A program made the translations under genes and the position numbers. The notes beneath the pieces are model-generated. The model was not told the origin of the DNA. It searched no databases and saw only the letters and a list, made by a program, of their open reading frames with translations. From Nitrobacteraceae bacterium AZCC 1564 (lineage in GTDB: Bacteria > Pseudomonadota > Alphaproteobacteria > Rhizobiales > Xanthobacteraceae), in assembly GCA_036924835.1 (NCBI GenBank), contig JBAGRR010000001.1, positions 1,736,001-1,800,000 of the forward strand: a DNA stretch of 64,000 nt, read 5' to 3'. This document shows positions 25,275 through 33,601 of this stretch, in pieces. The first letter of the stretch is position 1. Every line of letters starts with the position of its first letter.

Positions 25275-26477
25275 TTATGCCGCCTCCTTGCGCGTCGCCC
25301 GCACGATTTTCTGCGCGGCATCGTCGAGGTCGTCAGCCGAGACGACGTTCAATCCGGACTCCGCAATCACCTTTTTTCCAAGCTCTACGTTGGTGCCTTC
25401 AAGCCGCACCACAAGCGGTACGGTCAAACCGACCTCACGCACCGCCGCAACCACACCTTCCGCCACAACATCGCAACGCATGATGCCGCCAAAGATGTTC
25501 ACAAGGATGCCTCTGACATTCGGATCAGAGGTAATGATCTTGAACGCTGCGGCGACCTTTTCCTTGGTGGCACCGCCGCCAACGTCAAGGAAGTTGGCGG
25601 GCGTTGCGCCGTAAAGCTTGATAATGTCCATGGTGGCCATCGCGAGACCCGCACCGTTGACCATGCAGCCGATGGTGCCCTCGAGCGCGATGTAATTCAG
25701 ATCGTATTTCGACGCCTCTATTTCTTTCTCATCTTCCTCTGTGAGATCGCGCAGCTTGACGATCTCCGCGTGACGATAAAGAGCGTTGGAGTCGAAATTG
25801 ATCTTGGCATCGAGGCAGCGCAGTTCGCCCTGCTTGGTGACCACGAGCGGATTGATTTCGAGCATCGCCATGTCCTTGGCGACGAAGGCGCTGTAGAGCT
25901 GACTGGTGAGTCTCTCCGCCTGCTTGGCGAGATCGCCTGTCAGTCCCAGCACTTGCGCGACCTTGCGGCCGTGATGCGGCATCACGCCGGTCGCCGGATC
26001 GACCGAGAACGTGACGATCTTGTCGGGCGTGTCGTGGGCGACCTTCTCGATGTCCATGCCGCCTTCAGTGGAGACGACGAACGCGACACGTGACGTCTCG
26101 CGATCGACCAGCATAGAAAGATAGAATTCTTTTGCGATGTCCGAACCGTCCTCGATGTAGAGGCGGTTGACCTGCTTGCCAGCCGGCCCAGTCTGCACAG
26201 TCACCAGCGTGCGACCGAGCATTTCCTTGGCAAACGCCGCCACTTCATCGATCGACTTTGCCAGGCGTACACCGCCCTTGGCGTCTACGGGCAATTCCTT
26301 GAATTTTCCCTTGCCGCGGCCGCCCGCATGGATCTGCGATTTAACGACGTAGACCGGCCCCGGCAGCGCCTTAGCCGCAGCAACCGCCTCTTCGACTGTG
26401 AATGCCGGCTCTCCCGCCGAGACCGGCGCGCCGAAACTCTTCAGGACAGCCTTGCCCTGATATTCGTGAATGTTCAT
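25275..26477 (-). CDS. sucC: Succinyl-CoA synthetase beta subunit (ADP-forming)
   Basis: 400 residues from ATG 26477 ([16 protein letters not shown]), GGGAG 8 nt upstream; a longer in-frame start is not needed. ATP-grasp domain: [37 protein letters not shown] and catalytic Glu region; ligase domain [15 protein letters not shown] and [12 protein letters not shown]. With SucD it converts succinate + CoA + ATP to succinyl-CoA. In this locus it could regenerate succinyl-CoA consumed by Frc as CoA donor for oxalate (inference). Confidence 0.94.
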   Translation of the reverse strand: MNIHEYQGKAVLKSFGAPVSAGEPAFTVEEAVAAAKALPGPVYVVKSQIHAGGRGKGKFKELPVDAKGGVRLAKSIDEVAAFAKEMLGRTLVTVQTGPAGKQVNRLYIEDGSDIAKEFYLSMLVDRETSRVAFVVSTEGGMDIEKVAHDTPDKIVTFSVDPATGVMPHHGRKVAQVLGLTGDLAKQAERLTSQLYSAFVAKDMAMLEINPLVVTKQGELRCLDAKINFDSNALYRHAEIVKLRDLTEEDEKEIEASKYDLNYIALEGTIGCMVNGAGLAMATMDIIKLYGATPANFLDVGGGATKEKVAAAFKIITSDPNVRGILVNIFGGIMRCDVVAEGVVAAVREVGLTVPLVVRLEGTNVELGKKVIAESGLNVVSADDLDDAAQKIVRATRKEAA

Positions 26478-26534
26478 GGCGTACTCCCATTGCCGGCCGG
26501 GCGGCCGAAATTGGACAGCAAGGCTGTCCATAAT

Positions 26535-26553
26535 TATGTATTATGTATACCAG
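26535..26553. promoter_or_regulatory. Operator b before sucCD
   Basis: TATGTAT-TATGT-ATACCAG (minus strand CTGGTATACATAATACATA). One half (CTGGTAT) is perfect, the other degenerate; the core GTATAC is kept. It is about 58-76 bp upstream of the sucC start. Confidence 0.55.
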
Positions 26554-26614
26554 AGAATGCCTGAGCCCGCCTCAGAGTCAAATCCTTTTCGTCGACAAGA
26601 CCGCCTAAAATGAA

Positions 26615-26650
26615 GAAGCGCGCCCATCCCGGAGGATGAGCGCGCTTTTT
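26615..26650 (-). terminator. Terminator of the MFS oxalate carrier gene
   Basis: AAGCGCGC...GCGCGCTT stem with CCATCC/GGATG inner pairs and a CGGA loop; T-rich on the minus strand distal side. It separates the MFS gene from sucC. Confidence 0.7.
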
Positions 26651-26668
26651 CAAATACTTAAATGAGGA

Positions 26669-27958
26669 TCAGGCGGTTTGGGATTTCGCCACCACGACCT
26701 TACGCCACGGCTTAAGCACCACAATGGCAAGAAGCGACGCGAGGATGTTGGCCCCGGCCGCGATGAGGAACACGCTGTCCCAATTGCCCGCCGATTGTTG
26801 CATATAGTTTGCGAACGGCACCAGAAGCGCAGCTGTGCCCTTCGCGGTGTAGAGCAGGCCGGCATTGGTGGTTGCGAACTTTGATCCGAACGTGTCCGTG
26901 CAAGTTGATGGGAAGAGAGAATAGATCTCGCCCCAGGCAAAGAACACGAAGCCGGAGAGCAGCACGAACCACACCGGATCCTGTCCCCACAGATACAGCA
27001 GGTAAATGCCGATACCTTCCATGCCGAACGCGATGAACATCGTGTTCTCGCGGCCGATCATGTCGGAGATCCAGCCGAAGAATGGACGCGTCAGACCGTT
27101 CAGCACGCGGTCGATCGTCGCCGCGAACGTCACCGCCGTCATGGTCATCGCCATCAAGGTCACCGGCGTGTTGTCGATTTTCCAATCCGCGGCGATCGGC
27201 TTCAGGTTTGCGGTGACCATCAATCCGCCTGCACCCACGATGACGAACATGAAGTACATCAGCCAGAAGATCGGATGGCGAATGACTTCCGTCGGCAGGT
27301 AATTACGACGCGTCTGTTGCAGACTCGCATTCTGCACAGGCGCCGGCACTTGTCCGGCCTTCGGCGCGAACAGCAAGAACGACAGGATCACGATGATGAT
27401 TCCCTGCCCCAAACCGAAATAAAGGAAAGTAGTCTGGAAACCGGAGTCCTTGATCATGGCCTGGATCGGCGCCACCGTCAGTGCGGAGCCAGCACCAAAC
27501 CCTGCGGCCGTGATGCCCGCTGCAAGACCACGCTTATCGGGAAACCACTTCAGTGCGTTACCGACGCATGTACCGTACACGGCACCGGCACCGATGCCGG
27601 CAATGATCATGCCGAGGTAGAAGCCGTTGAGTGATGTTGCCTGGGCATTGAGTGCCCAACCGATGGCGCAGAGAATTCCGCCAACGAGAACGACAATGCG
27701 TGGGCCGTACTTATCGACAAACCAACCCTCGATAGGCACGAGCCAAGTTTCGAACAATACGAACAGGGTGAAGGCCCACTGGATCGACGCACGATCCCAT
27801 CCGAATTTTTTCTGAATGTCGGGGACGAAGAACGTCCACCCGTACTGGTAGTTTGCGATCATCACCATCGCGCCGACGCCGATAACCAATTGCATCCAGC
27901 GATAGGTGTCACTAACGCGGCCGGCCGCAGGGGCCGCCGTATGAACAGTATCAGCCAT
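26669..27958 (-). CDS. Oxalate/formate antiporter-type MFS transporter
   Basis: 429-residue 12-helix inner-membrane carrier starting at ATG 27958 (MADTVHTAAPAAG) with AGGAGG upstream. It shows the OxlT-like pattern: DTYRWMQLVIGVGAMVMIANYQYGWTFF, WFVDKYGPRIVV, GAVYGTCVGNALKWFPDKRGLAAGITAAGFGAGSALTV, and the long loop after helix 6. By context it takes up oxalate, alone or in exchange for formate. Operator c lies 60-80 bp upstream. Confidence 0.9.
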   Translation of the reverse strand: MADTVHTAAPAAGRVSDTYRWMQLVIGVGAMVMIANYQYGWTFFVPDIQKKFGWDRASIQWAFTLFVLFETWLVPIEGWFVDKYGPRIVVLVGGILCAIGWALNAQATSLNGFYLGMIIAGIGAGAVYGTCVGNALKWFPDKRGLAAGITAAGFGAGSALTVAPIQAMIKDSGFQTTFLYFGLGQGIIIVILSFLLFAPKAGQVPAPVQNASLQQTRRNYLPTEVIRHPIFWLMYFMFVIVGAGGLMVTANLKPIAADWKIDNTPVTLMAMTMTAVTFAATIDRVLNGLTRPFFGWISDMIGRENTMFIAFGMEGIGIYLLYLWGQDPVWFVLLSGFVFFAWGEIYSLFPSTCTDTFGSKFATTNAGLLYTAKGTAALLVPFANYMQQSAGNWDSVFLIAAGANILASLLAIVVLKPWRKVVVAKSQTA

Positions 27959-28018
27959 AGTTTCCTCCTGATGGTGCCCTGTTCTGTTGAATGGCGACAA
28001 GGCTACCGGGCGCGCATC

Positions 28019-28037
28019 TTGGTATATGATATGCCAA
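28019..28037. promoter_or_regulatory. Operator c before the oxalate carrier gene
   Basis: TTGGTAT-ATGAT-ATGCCAA, a perfect inverted repeat with one G.T-like C/T difference, and the best of the seven. It starts 61 bp upstream of the MFS gene. Confidence 0.8.
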
Positions 28038-28106
28038 CCGACAAGAGGTAATCAGCGGTTCAGTGTGTTTTTGGCGATGCGGTAATTGAGTATGCATGTA
28101 AGCAAA

Positions 28107-28128
28107 AAGCTCGGCCTAAGCCGAGCTT
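28107..28128 (+). terminator. Hairpin AAGCTCGGC/GCCGAGCTT
   Basis: 9-bp stem, CTAA loop, then CTTTT on the plus strand. No plus-strand gene ends nearby, so its natural partner is unclear; it may insulate the carrier promoter from the other strand. Confidence 0.5.
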
Positions 28129-28170
28129 CTTTTCGCGTATCATCAAAAGGATAGATGGGATCTGAAACGG

Positions 28171-28215
28171 AAAAGCTTCATTGGTTTCGCGGTACGCAAG
28201 ACCAATGAAGCTTTT
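28171..28215 (-). terminator. Terminator of the tctCBA operon
   Basis: AAAAGCTTCATTGGT and ACCAATGAAGCTTTT form a 15-bp stem with a 15-nt loop; T-rich on the minus strand. It lies just past the tctA stop at 28226. Confidence 0.8.
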
Positions 28216-28225
28216 ATTCTTTGGT

Positions 28226-29737
28226 CTACATGGCGGCCTTCGGCGCGCGTGACTGCAACCAGGCGAGACCGCTCGAGATCAGCGGCCAGAACAGCGCAAT
28301 CAATCCCAGCGTCATGATGGAGGCCACCAGACCGTTGGAGAAGAACACACTGAGGCTGCCTTGAGACCCAAGCAACGACTGCCTGAATGCCTCTTCCGCC
28401 TTGTCGCCAAGAACAATCGCCAACACCATCGGAGCGAGCGGATAGTTACATTTCTTCATGATGTAACCAACCACGCCGAACACCAGCATTAACACGATAT
28501 CGAAGGCGTTGTTGTGCACAGTGTAAGCACCGATCGCGCACAGCACCAAAATAACCGGTGCAATAATGCTGAACGGAATGCGCAGGATTGCCGCGAACAA
28601 CGGAACGCAGGTGAGGACAACGATCAGCCCCATCAAGTTACCGAGGTACATGCTGGCGATCAGGCCCCACACGAACTCCTTCTGTTCAATGAACAGCAGC
28701 GGCCCCGGCTGCAACCCCCAGATCAGCAAGCCACCGAGCAGCACGGCTGCGGTGGGAGAGCCTGGTACGCCGAGCGAAAGCATGGGCAGCAAAGCCGAGG
28801 TTCCCGCCGCGTGGGCAGCTGTCTCCGGCGCGACGACTCCCTCGATCTCGCCCTTTCCGAAGTTCGCTCCCTGCTTCGACATGCGTTTGGCAATGCCATA
28901 GCTCATGAAGGAGGCAGGCGTAGCCCCCGCCGGCGAAATGCCCATCCAGCATCCGATAAGACATGACCGAAGAGATGTTGCCCACAATCGCGGCAGCTCT
29001 TTCCAAGTCTGCAACACCACCGTCGCGTTGATCTTCGCGGGCTTGCCTCTGAAGTGCAGCCCCTCCTCCATCGTGAGCAGAATTTCTCCGATGCCGAACA
29101 GCCCAATCACCGCGATCAGGAAGTCGAATCCGTTCAGCAACTCCGTGAAGCCGAACGTCAGACGGAGTTGGCCTGTGACACTGTCCAGCCCAACGGTCGC
29201 CAACGCAAAGCCGATCATCATCGAGACAATCGTCTTGAATGGCGGCTCCTTGCCCATGCCGATGAAACTGCAAAACGCGATGAAGAATACCGCGAACTTT
29301 TCTGCGGGACCGAACTGCAGCGCGAATTTCGCCACCAGCGGTGCTACGAGCGTGATCATGATCACAGCGAACAGCGCACCGACAAACGACGATGTGAATG
29401 CAGCCGTCAGCGCCTCACCCGCCTTGCCCTTCTGCGCCATCGGATGGCCGTCGAACGTCGTTGCGACGGACCATGGCTCACCGGGGATATTGAAGAGGAC
29501 CGACGTAATCGCGCCGCCAAACAGCGCTCCCCAGTAAATGCATGACAGCATGATGATCGCCGACGTAGGCGACATGCTGAACGTCAGTGGCAACAGAATA
29601 GCCACGCCGTTCGCGCCGCCAAGACCAGGCAACACACCGATGATGACGCCAAGCATGATGCCGACGACCATTACAAGAATGTTGAACGGCTCTAGAACCG
29701 TCGCGAAGCCGTGAAACAGATTTACAATTTCTTCCAT
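28226..29737 (-). CDS. tctA: Tripartite tricarboxylate transporter, large permease (TctA)
   Basis: 503-residue multi-span membrane protein with the TctA signature GVLPGLGGANGVAILLPL and the periodic glycine motifs, GMSPAGATPASFMSYGIAKRMS, and PTAAVLLGGLLIWGLQPGPLLF. It is the transport subunit of a secondary, binding-protein-dependent uptake system for di/tricarboxylates. It is the last gene of the tctC-tctB-tctA operon in the oxalate regulon; the substrate is possibly oxalate or a related acid (inference). Confidence 0.93.
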   Translation of the reverse strand: MEEIVNLFHGFATVLEPFNILVMVVGIMLGVIIGVLPGLGGANGVAILLPLTFSMSPTSAIIMLSCIYWGALFGGAITSVLFNIPGEPWSVATTFDGHPMAQKGKAGEALTAAFTSSFVGALFAVIMITLVAPLVAKFALQFGPAEKFAVFFIAFCSFIGMGKEPPFKTIVSMMIGFALATVGLDSVTGQLRLTFGFTELLNGFDFLIAVIGLFGIGEILLTMEEGLHFRGKPAKINATVVLQTWKELPRLWATSLRSCLIGCWMGISPAGATPASFMSYGIAKRMSKQGANFGKGEIEGVVAPETAAHAAGTSALLPMLSLGVPGSPTAAVLLGGLLIWGLQPGPLLFIEQKEFVWGLIASMYLGNLMGLIVVLTCVPLFAAILRIPFSIIAPVILVLCAIGAYTVHNNAFDIVLMLVFGVVGYIMKKCNYPLAPMVLAIVLGDKAEEAFRQSLLGSQGSLSVFFSNGLVASIMTLGLIALFWPLISSGLAWLQSRAPKAAM

Positions 29738-29764
29738 AGCGCTTCTCCAACCACAGCTTCGTTT

Positions 29765-30268
29765 TTAGAGACCGAGCAGATCTTCCAATGGTCCCTTCGG
29801 CAGCGGAATGAGAAACCATTTTTCAAAAAACAGGTAGATCGCGATGGGAACGCCTAAGGCGATGGCCGCAGTGGTGGTCCATGGGTACTGGCCGAGCCAT
29901 TTCATGAACAGCGCAATGAGAATGATCGATGAAACGTAGATGCCGAGATATGGCACCGCGAACACATAGACCGCGGTTGGAATCACCACGCAGAGGACTT
30001 GGCGTAACTGTCCCCATTCAGCGAACAATTTGCCGTCATCTTTTTCCAGCCAGAGCTGCACGCAGTTCACGAGGCTCGCGAGAACAATCGCGATACCAAC
30101 ACAAAACGGAAAAAATCCTGATTTCGGTCCCTCAGGGCCCCAACCGGTCCCAGCTTTCAAGCCACCGCCGATTGCGATCAATCCTGCAAGAATACAAACC
30201 CCAGCAACCGCGAATTCCGTCAATCTGTGCGACGGACCACGACCAAGCTCACTTGAATGCTCGCTCAT
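29765..30268 (-). CDS. tctB: Tripartite tricarboxylate transporter, small permease (TctB)
   Basis: 167 residues from ATG 30268 (MSEHSSELGRGP), AGGGAAG upstream. Four predicted transmembrane helices (LTEFAVAGVCILAGLIAIGG, FFPFCVGIAIVLASLVNC, VLCVVIPTAVYVFAV, TTTAAIALGVPIAIYLFF). Position between tctC and tctA and the GPKSGFFPFCVG motif identify TctB. Confidence 0.88.
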   Translation of the reverse strand: MSEHSSELGRGPSHRLTEFAVAGVCILAGLIAIGGGLKAGTGWGPEGPKSGFFPFCVGIAIVLASLVNCVQLWLEKDDGKLFAEWGQLRQVLCVVIPTAVYVFAVPYLGIYVSSIILIALFMKWLGQYPWTTTAAIALGVPIAIYLFFEKWFLIPLPKGPLEDLLGL

Positions 30269-30329
30269 CTCACTTCCCTGCGCTTCATGGCTGCCGGTGG
30301 CGATGCCACCGGCAAGGGTTGTCGTTGGA

Positions 30330-31337
30330 TTATTGCGATGCTGCCAGGAAGCCGGCATCCTTCATAAGTGCCTGGTGCCGCGTCTCTTCATTCTGGACCC
30401 AGGCTTTATATTCATCGCCAACCATAAACGTCTGATTGAAGGCGCCATCCTTCATCAGGTTCTGCCACTCCGGAGTCTCGCGAACCTTCTTGAGCAGGTT
30501 GACGTAGTATTCGACCTGTTCCTTCGTCGCCTTCGGTGACGTGAAGAAGCCGCGCAACATGAGATACTCGACATCAAGTCCTTGAGATTTGCATGTCGGA
30601 ATATCACTCCATGATTTGCCGTCGTGGATGATGTCCTTGTATGGCAACGTCTTGCTGTCAAACACGCAAAGCGGCCGAACGGCCCCGCCGCGCCATTGGG
30701 CAACCGCCTCGATGGGATTATTAACGCTGGAATCGACGTGCTTGCCGACCAGCTGGACTGCGACCTCTCCGCCGCCACGGTATGGGATGTAGGTGAACTT
30801 GGTACCTGACGCCTTCTCAACCGCAACCGTGATGATTTGGTCTTCCTGCTTCGAACCCGTGCCGCCCATTTTGAATTCACCGGGCTTCGCCTTCACGGCC
30901 GCGATGTAATCCTTCACGGATTTGTAGGGGCTTTCCGCATTCACCCAGAGAATAAATTCGTCGAGCGCCATCATGGCCACAGGCGTCAGATCCTTATGGC
31001 TGAAGGGAATGCCGGTCCCCAATGGCGTTGTGAACAGGTTCGATAACGTGATGACGAGCTTATGCGGATTTCCCGCGGAGCTCTTGACGTCGAGAAAGCC
31101 TTCGCCGCCGGCGCCGCCGGCCTTGTTGACCACCACGATCGGCTGCTTCATCAGCTGATGTTTAGTGATGATGCCCTGGATGGTGCGCGCCATCTGGTCC
31201 GCACCACCGCCGGTGCCTGCAGGAACGACAATCTCAACGGGGCGGGTCGGCTCCCACGCAGCCGAAGCTGGCGTCAGAGCAAGGGTCGCACAAAGTGCAA
31301 TTCCAAGACCGGATATCTGGATCGGCAATCGCATCAT
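30330..31337 (-). CDS. tctC: Tripartite tricarboxylate receptor (TctC) family periplasmic binding protein
   Basis: 335 residues from ATG 31337 with GGGAGAG 5 nt upstream; a second ATG follows at once. Signal peptide about residues 1-27 (LGIALCATLALTPASA|A). TctC/Bug motifs: EIVVPAGTGGGADQMARTIQ, VVNKAGGAGGEGFLDV and PYRGGGEVAVQLVGKHVD. First gene of tctCBA. An upstream operator (d) is 380 bp away, giving a long leader if it controls this promoter. Confidence 0.92.
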   Translation of the reverse strand: MMRLPIQISGLGIALCATLALTPASAAWEPTRPVEIVVPAGTGGGADQMARTIQGIITKHQLMKQPIVVVNKAGGAGGEGFLDVKSSAGNPHKLVITLSNLFTTPLGTGIPFSHKDLTPVAMMALDEFILWVNAESPYKSVKDYIAAVKAKPGEFKMGGTGSKQEDQIITVAVEKASGTKFTYIPYRGGGEVAVQLVGKHVDSSVNNPIEAVAQWRGGAVRPLCVFDSKTLPYKDIIHDGKSWSDIPTCKSQGLDVEYLMLRGFFTSPKATKEQVEYYVNLLKKVRETPEWQNLMKDGAFNQTFMVGDEYKAWVQNEETRHQALMKDAGFLAASQ

Positions 31338-31715
31338 TCTATCTCTCCCTAGACATCGTTTTCCGCCGCTCAACGTCGGCTTGATAAAGGTCGTCACACA
31401 GTTCTCAGTTCAAAGTCCTTTCGCTCTTGACGGCGAATTGCGTGCGACAGCATCCGCGATGCCGCCGCTGCCGCTTGATCGCAGCTTTCGTTGGAAGGAA
31501 GGAAATGGACGGGTGCACGCGACCTTGCGTGTACAAGCAGCGGGATTGGCGCGCGGCTGAACATCAAAGGACGAGAACGATTGCTCTCCGGAGATCGCGA
31601 TGTATGATCGACGATCCGGACTATCCGAGCGGCCGCCGCTGGAACGGTATCAGCCATCAGTCCCCTCCCGAGGGCGCCGTTCAGTTGAATGCGACGGTCG
31701 CTGCTCGGGGTCATC

Positions 31716-31734
31716 CTTGTATGCGATATGCCAG
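31716..31734. promoter_or_regulatory. Operator d upstream of tctC
   Basis: CTTGTAT-GCGAT-ATGCCAG. The right half is exact and the left half has one mismatch. It is about 380 bp upstream of the tctC start. On the minus strand it aligns with operator c including flanking bases (GGCATATC...AT AC.AGATG). Confidence 0.6.
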
Positions 31735-31801
31735 CGCACAAGCCTTATTCGGGGCGAATACCTTCTGGCGGTGCAATATCGAGATATGACAGCACAATGA
31801 A

Positions 31802-31828
31802 AAAGGCTCCGGGAAAACCGGAGCCTTT
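31802..31828 (-). terminator. Terminator of the 45-residue gene
   Basis: AAAGGCTCCGG/CCGGAGCCTTT, 11-bp stem with AAAA-type loop. On the minus strand it is followed by TTTTT, so it ends the short transcript starting near operator e. It is 56 bp after the stop of the small gene. Confidence 0.88.
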
Positions 31829-31884
31829 GCACGGAAACGACTTTTTGGCGTGCGGTGATCAGCGAGCGAGAACCTGCCCGAGCC

Positions 31885-32022
31885 TTAGAGCCCGAAACGC
31901 GGCAGGTCGCCATTGCGCACCGAAATCTGAGCGCTCTTCATCAATATTCTATCAACGAAAGCAATAATTTGGCGCAAGATTCCGTTCGAGGAAGCGAAAC
32001 CGAGAGAAGCAGTCTTCGACAT
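31885..32022 (-). CDS. 45-residue small protein in the oxalate regulon
   Basis: Reading 32022 down to 31885 gives 45 codons: MSKTASLGFASSNG, then ILRQIIAFVDRILMKSAQIS, then VRNGDLPRFGL and TAA. A GAAAGG site lies about 10 nt before the ATG, operator e (32092-32110) lies about 70 nt upstream, and a strong terminator follows 56 bp after the stop. So it has its own promoter, ribosome site and terminator. The middle (LRQIIAFVDRILMKSAQI) is an amphipathic helix, and the tail RNGDLPRFGL looks like a conserved end of small alphaproteobacterial proteins, though I cannot name a family. Too short for most gene callers. No signal peptide. A regulatory or protein-binding role is possible; nothing specific is shown. 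Confidence 0.65.
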   Translation of the reverse strand: MSKTASLGFASSNGILRQIIAFVDRILMKSAQISVRNGDLPRFGL

Positions 32023-32091
32023 TTCTGGGGCCTTTCAGAACCGGTCATTTCGACATCAGCGTCACCTTGCGGCGCCGCGTTGACCCCAATC

Positions 32092-32110
32092 TAGGTATAC
32101 CAGATACCAA
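32092..32110. promoter_or_regulatory. Operator e before the 45-residue gene
   Basis: TAGGTAT-ACCAG-ATACCAA, two inverted halves with N5 spacer and the central GGTATACC core. It sits about 70 bp upstream of the small-gene ATG on the minus strand and about 150 bp after the frc stop. Confidence 0.7.
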
Positions 32111-32212
32111 GCTCAACGTTTGTTTTTGCATAGCAGCATTTGTGGTGCCGCATCGCAATATTGCGACAAAATGCCGCCTGCTTTCCCCAGGTGATTCCAA
32201 GCCCGTAAAACA

Positions 32213-32239
32213 AAAGGCCGACGGAAACCGTCGGCCTTT
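32213..32239 (-). terminator. Terminator of the gntR-oxc-frc operon
   Basis: AAAGGCCGACGG/CCGTCGGCCTTT, 12-bp perfect stem with AAA loop, T-rich on the minus strand (TTTTGTTTT). It is 22 bp past the frc stop at 32261. Confidence 0.9.
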
Positions 32240-32260
32240 GGCGTTTGGATTGGAGAGGTT

Positions 32261-33541
32261 TTACTCAGCCGCCTGGACTTTCGGCGGAGGCGCCAGCGCG
32301 CCTGACTTGTGAATTTCCGCAACTTGGTTGTCGTTGTAACCGAGCACCTGCTTGAGGATTTCATCGGTGTGCTCACCAAGCAGCGGCGAACGGGTCACAA
32401 CCGTCGGGCTGTCCGAAAGTTTGATCGGATTGCCGACCGACAGATACTTGCCGCGCGTTGGATGATCGACCTCGACGATCGTGCCCGTCTTGCGCAAGGA
32501 CTGATCCTCGGCCAATTCCTTCATCGACAGGATCGGGCCGCACGGGATGTCATCCTTGTTGAGGATTTCCATCGCCTCGAACTTCGTCTTGGTCATCGTC
32601 CACTGCTCGATGCGCGCGAAGATTTCGTTGAGACGAGGCAGACGTGCGGGCGGCTTGGCGTAATCCGGATGGGTCTTCCAGCCTGGTTCGCCGATCACAT
32701 CGCAAATCTTCTCCCAGACCGGAGCCTGGGTGATGAAGTAGATGTAAGCGTTCGGATCGGTTTCCCAGCCCTTGCACTTGAGAATACGACCGGGCTGACC
32801 ACCGCCGGAATCGTTACCTGCGCGTGGCACAGCATCGCCGAATGGAATGCCTTCGCCAAACTGGCTGTATTCCTTAAGCGGCCCGTGTGCGAGGCGCTGC
32901 TGGTCGCGCAGCTTCACGCGCGAGAGGTTGAGCACACCGTCCTGCATCGCGGCAGTGACCTTCTGTCCCTTGCCGGTCATCGTACGGTGATAAAGCGCCG
33001 TGACGATGCCGAGCGCGAGATGCAAACCGGTGCCGCTATCACCGATCTGCGCGCCCGTCACCAGCGGCACGCCATCGCGGAAGCCCGTGGTCGAAGCCGC
33101 GCCACCTGTGCACTGCGCGACATTTTCATAGACCTTGCAGTCCTCGTAAGGACCGGGACCGAAGCCCTTGATGGAGGCCACGATGAGCTTCGGATTGATC
33201 TTCTGGATGGTTTCCCAGGGAAAGCCCATACGATCGAGCACGCCGGGACCGAAGTTCTCAACCAACACGTCGCACTTCTTCATCAGCTCAGTCAGAACTT
33301 CCTTGCCCTTCGGGTTCTTGGTGTCGAGCGTGATCGAGCGCTTGTTGTGGTTGAGCATCGTGAAATAGAGGCTGTCCGCGTTCGGGACATCCATCAGCTG
33401 TCCGCGCGTGATATCACCGACGCCGGGGCGTTCGACCTTGATCACGTCGGCGCCAAACCACGCCAGCAACTGCGTGCAGGTGGGCCCCGACTGCACATGG
33501 GTGAAATCGAGAATACGAACGCCTTTGAGCGCCTGTGTCAT
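32261..33541 (-). CDS. frc: Formyl-CoA/oxalate CoA-transferase (CaiB-BaiF family)
   Basis: 426 residues. Class III CoA-transferase that moves CoA from formyl-CoA or succinyl-CoA to oxalate. It aligns by eye with the Oxalobacter enzyme throughout ([83 protein letters not shown]). Active-site Asp168 is in [12 protein letters not shown] and the Gly loop reads NDSGGGQPG. Position 48, Trp in the Oxalobacter protein as I remember it, is Gln here (TRGQLMD), so donor preference may differ. It is downstream of oxc in the gntR-oxc-frc order. Confidence 0.93.
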   Translation of the reverse strand: MTQALKGVRILDFTHVQSGPTCTQLLAWFGADVIKVERPGVGDITRGQLMDVPNADSLYFTMLNHNKRSITLDTKNPKGKEVLTELMKKCDVLVENFGPGVLDRMGFPWETIQKINPKLIVASIKGFGPGPYEDCKVYENVAQCTGGAASTTGFRDGVPLVTGAQIGDSGTGLHLALGIVTALYHRTMTGKGQKVTAAMQDGVLNLSRVKLRDQQRLAHGPLKEYSQFGEGIPFGDAVPRAGNDSGGGQPGRILKCKGWETDPNAYIYFITQAPVWEKICDVIGEPGWKTHPDYAKPPARLPRLNEIFARIEQWTMTKTKFEAMEILNKDDIPCGPILSMKELAEDQSLRKTGTIVEVDHPTRGKYLSVGNPIKLSDSPTVVTRSPLLGEHTDEILKQVLGYNDNQVAEIHKSGALAPPPKVQAAE

Positions 33542-33601
33542 TATGTTCTCCCTAACGCCTATTCCTGTGTCTAACGAAGTGAATAACGAGCTACAGCCGA
33601 C

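Larger units (their letters stand above)
31338..31884. other. Leader and intergenic region upstream of tctC
   Basis: 547 bp with no gene I can support. It holds operator d (31716-31734) and the terminator hairpin at 31802-31828. Several short frames exist but their composition looks like non-coding high-GC sequence. Confidence 0.6.

Noticed and set aside
24522-26093. Long open frame of 523 codons antisense to sucC/sucD
   Set aside because: It mirrors the high-GC codon pattern of sucCD in the opposite strand; its sequence is rich in His/Arg/Asp and matches no family.
31394-31741. 115-codon frame upstream of tctC overlapping operator d
   Set aside because: Low-complexity Arg/Ser/Pro composition, no ribosome site, and the start lies beyond the operator.
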